Assembly (NCBI RefSeq): GCF_900108515.1
Contig: NZ_FNWW01000009.1
Location: 1 to 64,000 of the forward strand
Source of the DNA: Halobacillus karajensis
GTDB lineage: Bacteria > Bacillota > Bacilli > Bacillales > Halobacillaceae
Reading direction: 5' to 3'
DNA: 64,000 bases
In this document: one piece after another, positions 16,154 through 25,501 of the stretch
Position numbering within the stretch: position 1 is the stretch's first letter
How the letters are laid out: each line of letters opens with the position of its first letter
Program-made: the position numbers and the translations under genes
The notes under the pieces: model-generated
Told to the model about the DNA's origin: nothing
Databases searched by the model: none
The model's input: the letters and a program-made list of their open reading frames with translations, nothing else

Positions 16154-18793
16154 TTACTTTGCATCATACCATGTGTCTCCAAAGGAAGAGTCCACTTTAA
16201 GAGGAACGTCCAACTCCACTGTACTTTCCATAACAGATACTACAATTTCCTCAAGTTTCGTTACTTCTTCTTTTGGTGCTTCTATAATTAGTTCATCGTG
16301 CACTTGTAATAATACTTTTGCTTCCATATTTTCCTGCTGAAGACGTTCTTCAAGGTCAATCATTGCTTTTTTAATAATATCCGCAGCACTACCTTGTATA
16401 GGTGTATTCATCGCTGTCCGTTCAGCAAAGCTGCGCTTATTAAAATTACGGCTCTTAATGTCAGGGAGGTAGCGCCTGCGGTTCATGAATGTAGTTACAT
16501 AGCCGGTGTCTTTAGCTTCTCTTACCGTTTCATCCATATAGGCCTTAACCCCAGGGTAGCTTTCTAAATATCTATCAATGAATGCCTGCGCTTCCTTTCT
16601 TGCAATTCCAAGACTTTGAGATAAGCCATAATCACTGATTCCATAAACAATTCCAAAATTAACTGCTTTCGCCTGTCTTCTCATTTCTCCAGTCACTTCT
16701 TCACTCGTGACACCAAAAACTTCACTGGCGGTTTGCGTATGGATGTCTTCCCCTTCCTTGAAAGCCTGCATAAGCTTCTCATCTTGAGCAATATGGGCAA
16801 GCACACGGAGTTCAATTTGAGAATAGTCGCTCGCAAATATCACCCATCCGTCTTGAGATGGAATGAATGCCTGTCTAATTTTACGTCCTTCCTCTAAACG
16901 GATCGGGATGTTTTGCAGGTTAGGGTCAGTCGAGCTCAACCGACCTGTTTGAGTCAAAGCCTGATTAAAGCGGGTATGAATTTTTCCTGAATCTTTATGA
17001 ACCACTTTCAAAAGCCCTTCGATATAGGTGGACTTTAATTTACGGAGTTGACGATTCAAGAGGATTTTCGGAATAATCTCATGCTGATCTTCCAATTGCT
17101 CAAGAACATCTGCAGAAGTGGAGTAGCCCGTTTTGGTCTTCTTAATGACCGGAAGCTCCAACTTCTCAAATAAAACAGGACCCAATTGTTTGGGAGAATT
17201 TAAATTGAACTCTTCACCAGCAAGATCATAAATCTCCTGTTCGACTTTATTGAGCCGCTCTTCCAATTCATCCCCCATCTCTTCTAATCGCTGGACATCT
17301 ACACAAACTCCCCTGTGTTCCATGAGACCGAGAATAAGCGCAAGCGGCATTTCTAACTCTTTAAACAAACGATATTGTTCATTTTCCTTCAGTTGTTTTT
17401 CCATGTTTTCTTTCATGTTATAAAGGGCGGAAGCTTTCCTGCTAATATGATCACGGAATCCATCATTATTTTCCGGCCGCTTCATCTTAGCTCCTTTGCC
17501 ATAGACTTCTTCATCATATTTCACCGCTGTTTCACCAAGACGGTGGGCAATAGCAGGAATATCATGATTGTTCTCAGACGGGTTCAGCAAATAAGAAGCC
17601 AGTAAAAGATCGAACGTAATTCCCTTCATATAAATGCCGTAGCGCAAAAGGGCTACAGTCGTCCTTTTGGCATCAAAAACCCATTTCTCTTTTTCAGCGT
17701 TCTCCGCCCAAGCTTTAAAAGCTTCTGAATCTTTGGCATCTTCTATCGATAAAACAAACGTTTTATTCTCATTTACAATCGCGATGCCTTCTACCGGTGC
17801 TGTATGGTAATTATCATATAACATCTCTACAACGACTGCTTCTTTCCCTGTGAATAGATGTGGCTTGACATCTTTGATGATTTCAATATCCATTTCAGGA
17901 AGTTCTGCTGTATCTTCAGAATCTGCTCCACCTTCCTGAATACGAGAAAGAAGTGATTGAAAGCCTAGTTCTTTGAAAAATTGCCCTACTTTTTGAGAGT
18001 GATACCCTGAGTAACTGATATCGGATAAAGCAACCTCAATCGGGGCATTACGTTCAATCGTGACAAGCTGCTGACTCATCAAGGCCTCTTCTTTATTCGC
18101 CTCCAGCTTTTCTTTCAGTTTTTTCCCGCTGACATCTTCAAGGTTTGTGTAAAGGTTTTCCAGCGTATCAAACTGTTTTAATAACTTAACTGCCGTTTTT
18201 TCACCGACACCTGGAACACCTGGAATATTATCAGAACTATCCCCCATAAGGGCCTTTAAATCTATGATTTGATCTGGCCTAACCTCCATTTTTTCCATTA
18301 AGAACGATGGGGTATATGTATCGACATTGGTGATCCCTTTCTTCGTTAAACTTACTGTCACATGATCATTGACAAGTTGAAGGAGGTCCTTATCCCCGGA
18401 AATGACTTTAACTTCCAGACCTTTTTCCCCTGCTTCTGCTGCCAAGGTACCAATGATATCATCTGCTTCATAATTTTCCAGCTGATAATAGTTGACCTCA
18501 AAGGCATCCAACAATTCCTTGAGTATAGGAAATTGTTCCGAGAGTTCAGAAGGTGTTTTTTGGCGCCCTCCTTTATACTCCTTATAAGTCTGATGCCTGA
18601 AAGTTGTTTTACCAGCATCAAAGGCCACTAATAAGTGATCCGGATTATCTTCTTCTAAAATTTTCAGCAACATTGTTGTAAAACCATACACGGCATTTGT
18701 ATAAACACCTTTATCATTATTCAATAGGGGCAATGCAAAAAAAGCCCTGTATGCTATACTATTTCCATCGATCAATACAACTTTTTCAGCCAT
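16154..18793 (-). CDS. polA: DNA polymerase I
   Basis: 879 residues. A 5' nuclease domain (1-290; GDKDLLQLV, GDSSDNIPGVPGVGEKTA), a degenerate 3'-5' exonuclease fold (about 300-470, acidic exo motifs missing, as in other Bacillus Pol I), then the polymerase with motif A ASDYSQIELRVLAH, motif B RRQAKAVNFGIVYG and motif C LQVHDELI. It fills gaps in repair and lagging-strand synthesis. GAGGAG is placed eight bases before ATG GCT GAA, so the GTG three codons upstream was rejected. Confidence 0.98.
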   Translation of the reverse strand: MAEKVVLIDGNSIAYRAFFALPLLNNDKGVYTNAVYGFTTMLLKILEEDNPDHLLVAFDAGKTTFRHQTYKEYKGGRQKTPSELSEQFPILKELLDAFEVNYYQLENYEADDIIGTLAAEAGEKGLEVKVISGDKDLLQLVNDHVTVSLTKKGITNVDTYTPSFLMEKMEVRPDQIIDLKALMGDSSDNIPGVPGVGEKTAVKLLKQFDTLENLYTNLEDVSGKKLKEKLEANKEEALMSQQLVTIERNAPIEVALSDISYSGYHSQKVGQFFKELGFQSLLSRIQEGGADSEDTAELPEMDIEIIKDVKPHLFTGKEAVVVEMLYDNYHTAPVEGIAIVNENKTFVLSIEDAKDSEAFKAWAENAEKEKWVFDAKRTTVALLRYGIYMKGITFDLLLASYLLNPSENNHDIPAIAHRLGETAVKYDEEVYGKGAKMKRPENNDGFRDHISRKASALYNMKENMEKQLKENEQYRLFKELEMPLALILGLMEHRGVCVDVQRLEEMGDELEERLNKVEQEIYDLAGEEFNLNSPKQLGPVLFEKLELPVIKKTKTGYSTSADVLEQLEDQHEIIPKILLNRQLRKLKSTYIEGLLKVVHKDSGKIHTRFNQALTQTGRLSSTDPNLQNIPIRLEEGRKIRQAFIPSQDGWVIFASDYSQIELRVLAHIAQDEKLMQAFKEGEDIHTQTASEVFGVTSEEVTGEMRRQAKAVNFGIVYGISDYGLSQSLGIARKEAQAFIDRYLESYPGVKAYMDETVREAKDTGYVTTFMNRRRYLPDIKSRNFNKRSFAERTAMNTPIQGSAADIIKKAMIDLEERLQQENMEAKVLLQVHDELIIEAPKEEVTKLEEIVVSVMESTVELDVPLKVDSSFGDTWYDAK

Positions 18794-18934
18794 TTGGCTC
18801 ACTCCTCAATATAAAAGAGATACGTGAAAGAATTTTCATAAGATCCATTCTTCTGCCTTGTCCTTAACATAGTCTTTGTCTATATACCTTCCATATTCTT
18901 ACGAAAGTGGTCTATTCAAATGTATGATAAAGAA

Positions 18935-18985
18935 AACGCCTTTTCCTCCATTCTACCATGTTTACAGTAGAGAAGGAAAAGGCGT
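18935..18985 (-). terminator. Terminator of hflK-hflC
   Basis: A 13-bp GC-rich stem (ACGCCTTTTCCT pairing with AGGAAAAGGCGT) with a further inner pairing. T tracts occur on both strands, so it can stop transcription both ways. Confidence 0.75.
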
Positions 18986-18995
18986 GTTTTTTCTA

Positions 18996-19922
18996 TTATT
19001 CAAAATAGCCTAAAAGCAATTCAGCATAAGGAGAATCCTGAGGGAGGATAATTGTCGTCTCCCCATCCACCGTTTTCTTGTAGGATTCTAGTGTACGATA
19101 TAACTGGTAAAACTCAGGGTCCTTAGAAAAAGAATCATTATAAATTTGTGCAGCTTCCTGTTCTCCTTCAGCGCGAATTTTTTCAGCATCTGCTCTAGCT
19201 GTCGAGAGCATTTCCTTCACTTCTCTGTCGACCTCTGCACGAATACGACTCTTATCTGCCTCGCCTTCCGATAGATACTGTTGAGCAATTTTTTCACGAT
19301 CAGTAATCATTTGATTAAAAACCGCTTCTTCATTGGCTTCTGGTAAATCAGAACGCTTAATCCGGACATCATCCACAACAATCCCATAGTTGTCTCTCTC
19401 TAAGTATTCGTTAACCCTGGCAGTAATTTCCTCATTCAATACCCCTCGTGAACTTTCCTCTTCATTAATAATTTCTGAAAAGTCCATCTTTCCTAATTCC
19501 GACCGAACAATGGAAAATATAAATTCTCCCATCCTTGCTTCCGCATTCATTTCAGTCCGTGCATTAGATATCATTTTTTCGGGATCTGAAATACTCCATA
19601 TAGCATAATTATCGATAATCATCCGTTTTTTATCCAATGTAGTAATCTCTTTTTCATCCACATCATAGACCATTTTCTTTTTCGAGAGAGTACTCACTTC
19701 CTGCAGTAGAGGTATTTTAAATTTGAGACCAGGGTTCTCATGAATTTTCACTACATCTCCAAATTGACGGACTACTTTATATTCGCCTTCTTTAGCGATA
19801 ACGACTGAACTCAATCCTAACAATAATAAACCAATGGCGGCGATTAAGGTTACACCGACTTTTATATATTTTTTTAGGTCATTCTTTTGTTTTTCATTTT
19901 CATTATAAATGACTTCACTCAT
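18996..19922 (-). CDS. hflC: SPFH/Band 7 protein HflC
   Basis: 308 residues: cytosolic basic N-terminus, one membrane helix (about 22-43), then the SPFH domain (VVIAKEGEYKVVRQFGDVVKI), coiled coil (about 210-260, rich in EAD) and C-terminal oligomerisation segment. With HflK it forms membrane cages that in E. coli surround the FtsH protease and restrain it. The ATG overlaps the hflK stop (ATGA), so the two are translationally coupled. The pair is absent from this locus in B. subtilis, where polA is next to phoR. Confidence 0.9.
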   Translation of the reverse strand: MSEVIYNENEKQKNDLKKYIKVGVTLIAAIGLLLLGLSSVVIAKEGEYKVVRQFGDVVKIHENPGLKFKIPLLQEVSTLSKKKMVYDVDEKEITTLDKKRMIIDNYAIWSISDPEKMISNARTEMNAEARMGEFIFSIVRSELGKMDFSEIINEEESSRGVLNEEITARVNEYLERDNYGIVVDDVRIKRSDLPEANEEAVFNQMITDREKIAQQYLSEGEADKSRIRAEVDREVKEMLSTARADAEKIRAEGEQEAAQIYNDSFSKDPEFYQLYRTLESYKKTVDGETTIILPQDSPYAELLLGYFE

Positions 19923-20884
19923 GATTGATCACCCTCCTCCTCTCCTTCTTCAGTAGAACTAGGTGGGGTCACCTTTTGAACTGTACTTTGATTTAAAGGC
20001 AAGTATTTCATTGTGTTTCCATCATCATTCATTATAAATACATTCGCGTCAGGAAGTACCTCTTCTAAAGTTTCCATGACAAGACGTTCACGAGTAATCG
20101 TTTCATGACCCTGGTACTCCTCCAACAAAGCATTAAAACTTGAAACGGCACCTGTAGCCTGCTGAACTCTTTCCACTTTTGACCCTTCTGCTCTTTGAAT
20201 GATAGCATCCTTTTCACCAAGCGCTTCTTCACGCTTCTGGTTGGCATATTTCTCTGCTTCATTGACCTTACTCTGTTTTTGTTCTCTGGCATCTGTCACC
20301 TTTGTAAAAGCTGAACGGACTTCCTTGTTAGGTAAATCAACTTCCTGCAAGCGGACATCTATAATGGATACTCCAATTTCATAACTGTCAATCAGGCTCA
20401 CCAAACCTTCTCGTACTTCATTCTCAATTTCGGCTTTTCCCGATGTTAAAGCCTCATCGATTTCGCTGCTGCCGATTACTCCCCTTAGCGAAGAAGAAGT
20501 TGCATTGAAAAGAACTTGTTCTGGATTTTCAGAAGCAAACAAATAAGCTGCTGGTTCGGTGATTTTCCACTGAACCACTAAGTCAGCTTGGAGGATCATA
20601 TCATCCCCTGTTATCATCGTCACTTTGTCTGCTTCTTCCCCACTATCGTCAAAACCGAAGTCCAAACTGAACGTTTCTTTGGACATCTTTTCAACTTCCT
20701 GGATTGGCCAAGGCATTTTGAAATGAAGGCCTGGTTCTGTAATTCCGTCTTCAGCTTTCCCGAATGTTAATACAACTGCTTGTTCCGATTCATCTACGGT
20801 ATACCACGTCGTTAATAAAACAATGATCAGCAGCGCTCCAACAACGATCAGACCAGCCCATTTATAAATTTGTTTTAGACTCAT
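19919..20884 (-). CDS. hflK: SPFH/Band 7 protein HflK
   Basis: 321 residues: one membrane helix (about 8-27), SPFH domain (VDESEQAVVLTFGKAEDGITEPGLHF), coiled coil (about 205-245) and an acidic C-terminal tail of GEEEGD type. It lacks the long Gly-rich N-terminus of E. coli HflK. The frame is open 17 codons upstream without a start; AAGGGGAAG serves the ATG at 20884. It is preceded by a sigma-W-like promoter. The partner of hflC, making membrane microdomain-type assemblies. Confidence 0.9.
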   Translation of the reverse strand: MSLKQIYKWAGLIVVGALLIIVLLTTWYTVDESEQAVVLTFGKAEDGITEPGLHFKMPWPIQEVEKMSKETFSLDFGFDDSGEEADKVTMITGDDMILQADLVVQWKITEPAAYLFASENPEQVLFNATSSSLRGVIGSSEIDEALTSGKAEIENEVREGLVSLIDSYEIGVSIIDVRLQEVDLPNKEVRSAFTKVTDAREQKQSKVNEAEKYANQKREEALGEKDAIIQRAEGSKVERVQQATGAVSSFNALLEEYQGHETITRERLVMETLEEVLPDANVFIMNDDGNTMKYLPLNQSTVQKVTPPSSTEEGEEEGDQS

Positions 20885-20919
20885 AGCGACTTCCCCTTTA
20901 CCTTTTTGATTACTATTAT

Positions 20920-20945
20920 TACGATTATGTAACAAAAAGGTTTCG
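20920..20945 (-). promoter_or_regulatory. Sigma-W-like ECF promoter of hflK-hflC
   Basis: Minus-strand CGAAAC (20940-20945), 16 bases, CGTA (20920-20923). Only the first base departs from the TGAAAC consensus. The start site would be near 20912, leaving a leader of about 28 bases to the hflK ATG. Confidence 0.65.
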
Positions 20946-21029
20946 AAAAATAAAGATTCAAATAATAATTAGCGGACTTCCATAAAATGTAGCCAAGTTC
21001 ATATAGATAGAATAGAAAACATAAAAAAA

Positions 21030-21053
21030 GACAGAAGCTGGGAAACTTCTGCC
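21030..21053 (-). terminator. Terminator between phoR and hflK, lying inside a transcription path toward hflK
   Basis: On the minus strand CAGAAG TTTCCCAG CTTCTG is followed by TTTTTTT. It lies about 80 bases past the phoR stop and ends phoP-phoR transcripts before the hflK promoter. Confidence 0.75.
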
Positions 21054-21130
21054 AAAAGAGAAAACACCTTGGATGAAAGGGTTTCAAAGGTATTTTATCT
21101 AATAATTGTTAATTATGATTTAATGAAGTA

Positions 21131-22885
21131 TTAATTTTCTGTAAACTCTTTAGGAAGCTCTACGTAAAACGTCGTCCCTTGCCCGACAACACTCTCCACC
21201 CGGATTGTTCCGTGATGGGCTTCCACAATATGTTTAACAATAGCCAGACCTAACCCTGTCCCTCCAGAATTCCTGCTTCTAGCCTTATCCACTCGATAGA
21301 ACCTTTCAAAAATACGCGAAATTTCCTCTTGAGGAATACCTACTCCATTATCAGACACACTTATAACCACAGAATCTTTTTCTTCTCTAAACTCTAATAA
21401 AACTTCTCCTTCCCCCCCTGTATAATTGATTGCGTTCGTAAGTAAATTCATAAATACTTGTTTCAAACGGCTCGAGTCACCCTGAATAAAAGTATCTCCC
21501 TCTACAAATAAGTGGAGTTCCACCTCTTTTTGTTCAGCATGCTGCCTCACAATTGGCAATAAATCTTTTAATAAACGCTGTACACCTACTTTTTCTATGT
21601 TCAATAAGAAATCTTCCCTCTCAAGCTTCGACAACTCCAACAGATCTTGTATTAACGATTGTAATCTTCCACTCTCTTTCAAGATGATTCCTAAAAACTG
21701 TTCCAGCATTTTTTCATCTTTCATGGCCCCGTCCAACAAAGTCTCCGAGAAACCACGTATGGAAGTAATGGGGGTCTTCAATTCATGAGAGACGTTGGCC
21801 ACAAAGTCTTTTCTCATCTGCTCCAATTGCTTGAGGTCTGAAATATCATGAAAAACAAGGACTACTCCTTTCCATTTTCGATCTTCACTGAAAATTGGAG
21901 CCCCTGTGACTTCTATATGTTTTCGATCAATATTCATAGGCAGTACAAAAGACTCTCTTACTGTTTCCTCAAACATATAAACCTTTTGTACTGTATCATG
22001 CAACTTTGTGTAAGGGATAGCATCATGATACAAATGTCCGATGAAATCACCTTGTTTTCCCTTGAATGTTTCCAGAAAAGCACGATTTATTAAAAGAATG
22101 TATCCTTTCTCATCAATAAGGACTAATCCGTTTCCCATATTATTAATGACCGCTTCTAATTGGTTCTCCTGCATCCCTTTGGTAGTTGTCATCTCCTGAA
22201 GGTTCCTTGCAAGGATATTTATAGATTGGCTTAGTTGTCCAGCTTCTCCGAAATGGCCTTCATATGTTCTTGCATTATAATTTCCCCTAGCTAATTCAGT
22301 AGCTACATTAGCTGCAGATCGAATCGGACGGATATATTTTGAGAAAACATTAAAACCTATAAAGAAAATAACCAGAAGCCCCAGAAGTAAAGTGAATCCA
22401 ATTAACAGCCAGATGTTCTTCGTAATGTTCGCTAAAGGATCAACGGGGGATAGCAAGATGAGTGTCCCTTCAATCTCCTCTAACTGCGTACTTACAGGAT
22501 AATAAAAAATATTATCAATCAGCTGCCCTTCACCAGCCTGTGATGTACGAACCTCCACCCTTGAAATGACCTCTTGCTTCTCTTCTCCTGTAATGACCGG
22601 GACCATTTCCACTGTATCAATAACTTTCTCTCCGGAATCAGAGATAAAAATCATTCCTGTATTTAGTTGTTGACTGAAATTATATAACTCTTCCTGGCTG
22701 ACTTCCCGATCTTCTGTGAACTTTTCCAAATACGTAATAAAATATTGACTTTCTAACTCAACGCGCTGTTCGAAAATGTTGATAAAATACCCCCGTGTCA
22801 ACTGGGCTAGAATGATTCCTAATCCGAGCATAACCGTGATCACGAGAACCGCATAGGTCATCAATGGTCTGGTATTTGACGACAT
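21131..22885 (-). CDS. phoR: Phosphate-sensing histidine kinase PhoR
   Basis: 584 residues: two membrane helices (about 8-30 and 158-180) flanking an extracytoplasmic PAS-like domain, then HAMP (about 180-232), a cytosolic PAS domain (240-350), HisKA with VSHELKTPITS (His367) and an HATPase domain with NAINYTGG, DNGVGIP and GGTGLGLAI. It phosphorylates PhoP under phosphate limitation. The ATG follows the phoP stop directly (TAAATG), with GGAGG inside the end of phoP. Confidence 0.96.
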   Translation of the reverse strand: MSSNTRPLMTYAVLVITVMLGLGIILAQLTRGYFINIFEQRVELESQYFITYLEKFTEDREVSQEELYNFSQQLNTGMIFISDSGEKVIDTVEMVPVITGEEKQEVISRVEVRTSQAGEGQLIDNIFYYPVSTQLEEIEGTLILLSPVDPLANITKNIWLLIGFTLLLGLLVIFFIGFNVFSKYIRPIRSAANVATELARGNYNARTYEGHFGEAGQLSQSINILARNLQEMTTTKGMQENQLEAVINNMGNGLVLIDEKGYILLINRAFLETFKGKQGDFIGHLYHDAIPYTKLHDTVQKVYMFEETVRESFVLPMNIDRKHIEVTGAPIFSEDRKWKGVVLVFHDISDLKQLEQMRKDFVANVSHELKTPITSIRGFSETLLDGAMKDEKMLEQFLGIILKESGRLQSLIQDLLELSKLEREDFLLNIEKVGVQRLLKDLLPIVRQHAEQKEVELHLFVEGDTFIQGDSSRLKQVFMNLLTNAINYTGGEGEVLLEFREEKDSVVISVSDNGVGIPQEEISRIFERFYRVDKARSRNSGGTGLGLAIVKHIVEAHHGTIRVESVVGQGTTFYVELPKEFTEN

Positions 22886-23578
22886 TTATTGAGGCGCCTC
22901 CATTTTATATCCGAGCCCACGAATCGTTTTAATATACACAGGCTTTTTAGTATCCGGTTCAATCTTTTCACGTAAATGGCTCACATGTACATCAACAATT
23001 CTTGTATCTCCTGCAAAGTCATAATTCCATACGGCACTTAAAAGTTGGTCTCTTGAAAGAACACGTCCCAAATTTTGCGCGAGGTATAAGAGCAGTTCAA
23101 ATTCTTTCGGTGTGAATGTTAAAGATTCTCCTTTTATAGTCGCTTCATACTGTTCAGGATAAATAGAAAGTTCAGCTATTTGGAGTTGACTATTTGTTTC
23201 CACTGGTTCACGAACCATTCTTCTTAATATCGCTTTTATTCTCGCGACAACCTCTCTTGGGCTGAAAGGTTTGGTTAAGTAATCGTCAGCTCCAAGCTCC
23301 AAGCCCAACACTTTATCAAATTCTTCATCTTTAGCCGTAAGCATAAGGACAGGGGTATTTACTTGTTTCTGCCTAAGTTGCTTACAGACTTCCATCCCGT
23401 CCATTCCTGGAAGCATGACATCCAGTACAATCAAATCAAATGACCCTTTCGATGCTTTCTCTAAAGCATCTGTCCCTGTATAGGCTACTTCTGTTTCGTA
23501 TCCTGCCTGTTCAATATTATATTTTAGTAAAGTTACAATCGATTCTTCATCGTCTACGATTAAGATTCTTTGTTCCAA
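22886..23578 (-). CDS. phoP: Phosphate response regulator PhoP
   Basis: OmpR-family regulator of about 230 residues: receiver domain with phosphoacceptor Asp53 (LIVLDVMLPGMDG) and Lys of LTKPFSPRE, then winged-helix DNA-binding domain (TFTPKEFELLLYL, DVHVSHLREKIEP). The frame starts GTG-ATG-GCA-TTG. GAGG is eight bases before the TTG, and starting there gives MEQRILIVDDEESI, which aligns exactly with the B. subtilis N-terminus MNKKILVVDDE, so TTG is chosen; ATG at 23584 is the alternative. Confidence 0.95.
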   Translation of the reverse strand: MEQRILIVDDEESIVTLLKYNIEQAGYETEVAYTGTDALEKASKGSFDLIVLDVMLPGMDGMEVCKQLRQKQVNTPVLMLTAKDEEFDKVLGLELGADDYLTKPFSPREVVARIKAILRRMVREPVETNSQLQIAELSIYPEQYEATIKGESLTFTPKEFELLLYLAQNLGRVLSRDQLLSAVWNYDFAGDTRIVDVHVSHLREKIEPDTKKPVYIKTIRGLGYKMEAPQ

Positions 23579-23636
23579 TGCCATCACCTCTGGTACAAGT
23601 TAACTTCATCATACAATGAAGCTTACAATTTGAATA

Positions 23637-23667
23637 CAGATCTTAACAATCTTTACTTAATCTTAAT
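23637..23667 (-). promoter_or_regulatory. Candidate PhoP boxes upstream of phoP
   Basis: On the minus strand TTAAGA, TAAAGA and TTAAGA recur at steps of 11 and 9 bases. PhoP of Bacillus binds TTAACA-like direct repeats about 11 bases apart. It is about 60-90 bases before the phoP start, consistent with autoregulation. Confidence 0.4.
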
Positions 23668-23748
23668 ATAGAGCATTAAACGTTTCTTCATCCATGTAAA
23701 AAACTATGAATCCGATAGCTGCAGGAAGGGAGCATTAGGGCAAAGGAA

Positions 23749-23775
23749 AACAGCCGCTTCCTTCAAGCGGCTGTT
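23749..23775 (-). terminator. Terminator of the MaoC-like gene
   Basis: AACAGCCGCTT pairs with AAGCGGCTGTT, with TTTTCC on the minus strand and TTAT on the plus strand. Confidence 0.65.
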
Positions 23776-23842
23776 TTATAAGCGATTCATTTAATTCAGA
23801 CGATTGAACATCCATATTTAAACTTCACCATATCATGGATCA

Positions 23843-24319
23843 TTAATAAAAGTTCTCTAAGGAAATTGCATTCATTGAATCAGGCTCATAAGGAGGCTGT
23901 ACGATCAGATTTCCTTTAACAACTTCTTCTCCTTCTCCATCATAACCTTGCACTTCTAGTTGAATATAGTGATCTTTCTTATTTATATCTACTATTTCTA
24001 GATGAAAACGAACCTCGGCATAATGATAAAGTGGTTTAGGATACTGCAGGTTCTGTTGGGTGATGTGACTCCCTGGCCCGGGAAGGTGCATAGAGATCAT
24101 CGACGAGACCATGCCAACAATCATAACTGTTGGAACGACTGGCCGCTTAAAGGGGGTCTGTGAAGCATAATCATGTTGAATATAAAGAGGGTTGGCATCA
24201 TCTGTCAGACCTAAATATATAAGCAAATCCCGGTCTTCAATAGTAAATGATTTCGTGAACTTCTCTCCTGTTTGTAAATCATTTATTTTTTTCCCGAGTT
24301 TTCTCTTTTTACCTAGCAT
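23843..24319 (-). CDS. MaoC-like hot-dog-fold dehydratase
   Basis: 158 residues, single hot-dog domain with the hydratase-like segment FTIEDRDLLIYLGLTDDANPLYIQHDYA; the D...N...H pattern of (R)-specific enoyl-CoA hydratases is present. The later part PVVPTVMIVGMVSSMISMHLPGPGS is typical. It probably acts on an acyl-CoA or acyl-ACP, but the substrate is unknown. The open frame begins 14 codons upstream; GGAGTGGG suits the ATG of MLGKKRK. It is monocistronic between mdh and phoP; the gene next to it gives no clue to its pathway. Confidence 0.78.
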   Translation of the reverse strand: MLGKKRKLGKKINDLQTGEKFTKSFTIEDRDLLIYLGLTDDANPLYIQHDYASQTPFKRPVVPTVMIVGMVSSMISMHLPGPGSHITQQNLQYPKPLYHYAEVRFHLEIVDINKKDHYIQLEVQGYDGEGEEVVKGNLIVQPPYEPDSMNAISLENFY

Positions 24320-24510
24320 ATTCCCACTCCTTGTAAACGTTTTCTTTTTAGAACAAGTCAAGTTAAACGCTGGTGTTGACTATGATAATCTGATTCACTA
24401 ACCATCATTTTCCGGAAGGCTGGATGTTCATACATACCGATCAACCCCTCAAAGTCCCACATAAAAATCTACTAAAAAGATTAAAACTTAAGGTAAGGTA
24501 AAAAAAGGGA

Positions 24511-24538
24511 CCCGAGGGTTTACCCCGAATCCCTAATC
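24511..24538 (-). terminator. Terminator of citZ-icd-mdh
   Basis: On the minus strand GGGATTCGGGG pairs with CCCTCGGGTCCC (with G-T pairs), followed by TTTTTTT, directly past the mdh stop. Confidence 0.75.
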
Positions 24539-24539
24539 T

Positions 24540-25478
24540 TTATTTTAGTACATTTAGAACATTTTTTACAGAATCAGCTGATTTATCCAGCTGTTGCTTT
24601 TCATCTTCTGTCAATTCCAGTTCTATTACTTCTTCAATTCCATTTCCTCCAAGAATCGTCGGTACTCCTAGATAAATACCATCATAACCGTATTCCCCTT
24701 CTAAGTAGGCGATCGATGGAAGAATACGACGCTGATCTTTAAGAATAGCTTCCGCCATCTGTACCAAGGAAGCAGCAGGAGCATAATAAGCACTTCCGTT
24801 ACCAAGAAGCCCTACAATTTCTCCGCCACCCTTACGAGTTCGTTCAACAATAGCATTCAGTCGTTCTTTGGAGATCAATGTTTCCAATGGAATGCCGCCT
24901 GCAAAAGAATATCGTGTTAATGGCACCATGTCATCACCATGGCCTCCTAAAACAAATCCAGTAACATCTTTGATAGATACGTTTAGCTCTTCAGCAACAA
25001 ATGTACGGAAGCGAGCTGTATCCAGTACTCCAGACTGCCCAATTACCCGGTTCTTTGGTAACCCGGCTTCCTGAAATACGGAATAAGTCATGGCGTCAAC
25101 AGGGTTAGTCAAAACAACGATAAAGCAATCTGGAGAGTTTTTAACAATTTCTTTCGTCACATTCTTCATAATTTTAGAGTTGGTATTAACTAGATCATCA
25201 CGACTCATGCCTGGCTTTCGTGCAATTCCTGCAGTGATGATGACAAGGTCTGAATCTTTCGTATCTGCATAGTCAGAGGTTCCTGTAACTTTAGCATCGA
25301 AACCTTGCACAGGGCTTGCCTCCAACATATCTAATGCTTTCCCTTTCGTCGGATCTTCCATATCAGGAATATCAACTAAGACAACATCTCCTAGCTCTTT
25401 TTGTGCGAGCATAAGTGCTGTCGTAGCACCAGTAAAGCCAGCACCGATTACTGATATTTTGCTTCTACGAATAGCCAT
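24540..25478 (-). CDS. mdh: Malate dehydrogenase
   Basis: 312-residue LDH-like malate dehydrogenase, NAD-dependent, converting malate to oxaloacetate. NAD-binding [10 protein letters not shown], Asp of VDIPDM, the Arg-containing active loop [14 protein letters not shown] and catalytic His in GGHGDDMVP are present. It is the last gene of the citZ-icd-mdh TCA operon, 24 bases after icd. The length matches B. subtilis Mdh (312). Confidence 0.98.
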   Translation of the reverse strand: MAIRRSKISVIGAGFTGATTALMLAQKELGDVVLVDIPDMEDPTKGKALDMLEASPVQGFDAKVTGTSDYADTKDSDLVIITAGIARKPGMSRDDLVNTNSKIMKNVTKEIVKNSPDCFIVVLTNPVDAMTYSVFQEAGLPKNRVIGQSGVLDTARFRTFVAEELNVSIKDVTGFVLGGHGDDMVPLTRYSFAGGIPLETLISKERLNAIVERTRKGGGEIVGLLGNGSAYYAPAASLVQMAEAILKDQRRILPSIAYLEGEYGYDGIYLGVPTILGGNGIEEVIELELTEDEKQQLDKSADSVKNVLNVLK

Positions 25479-25501
25479 AATGATCCCCTTTCCCTATCTG
25501 A

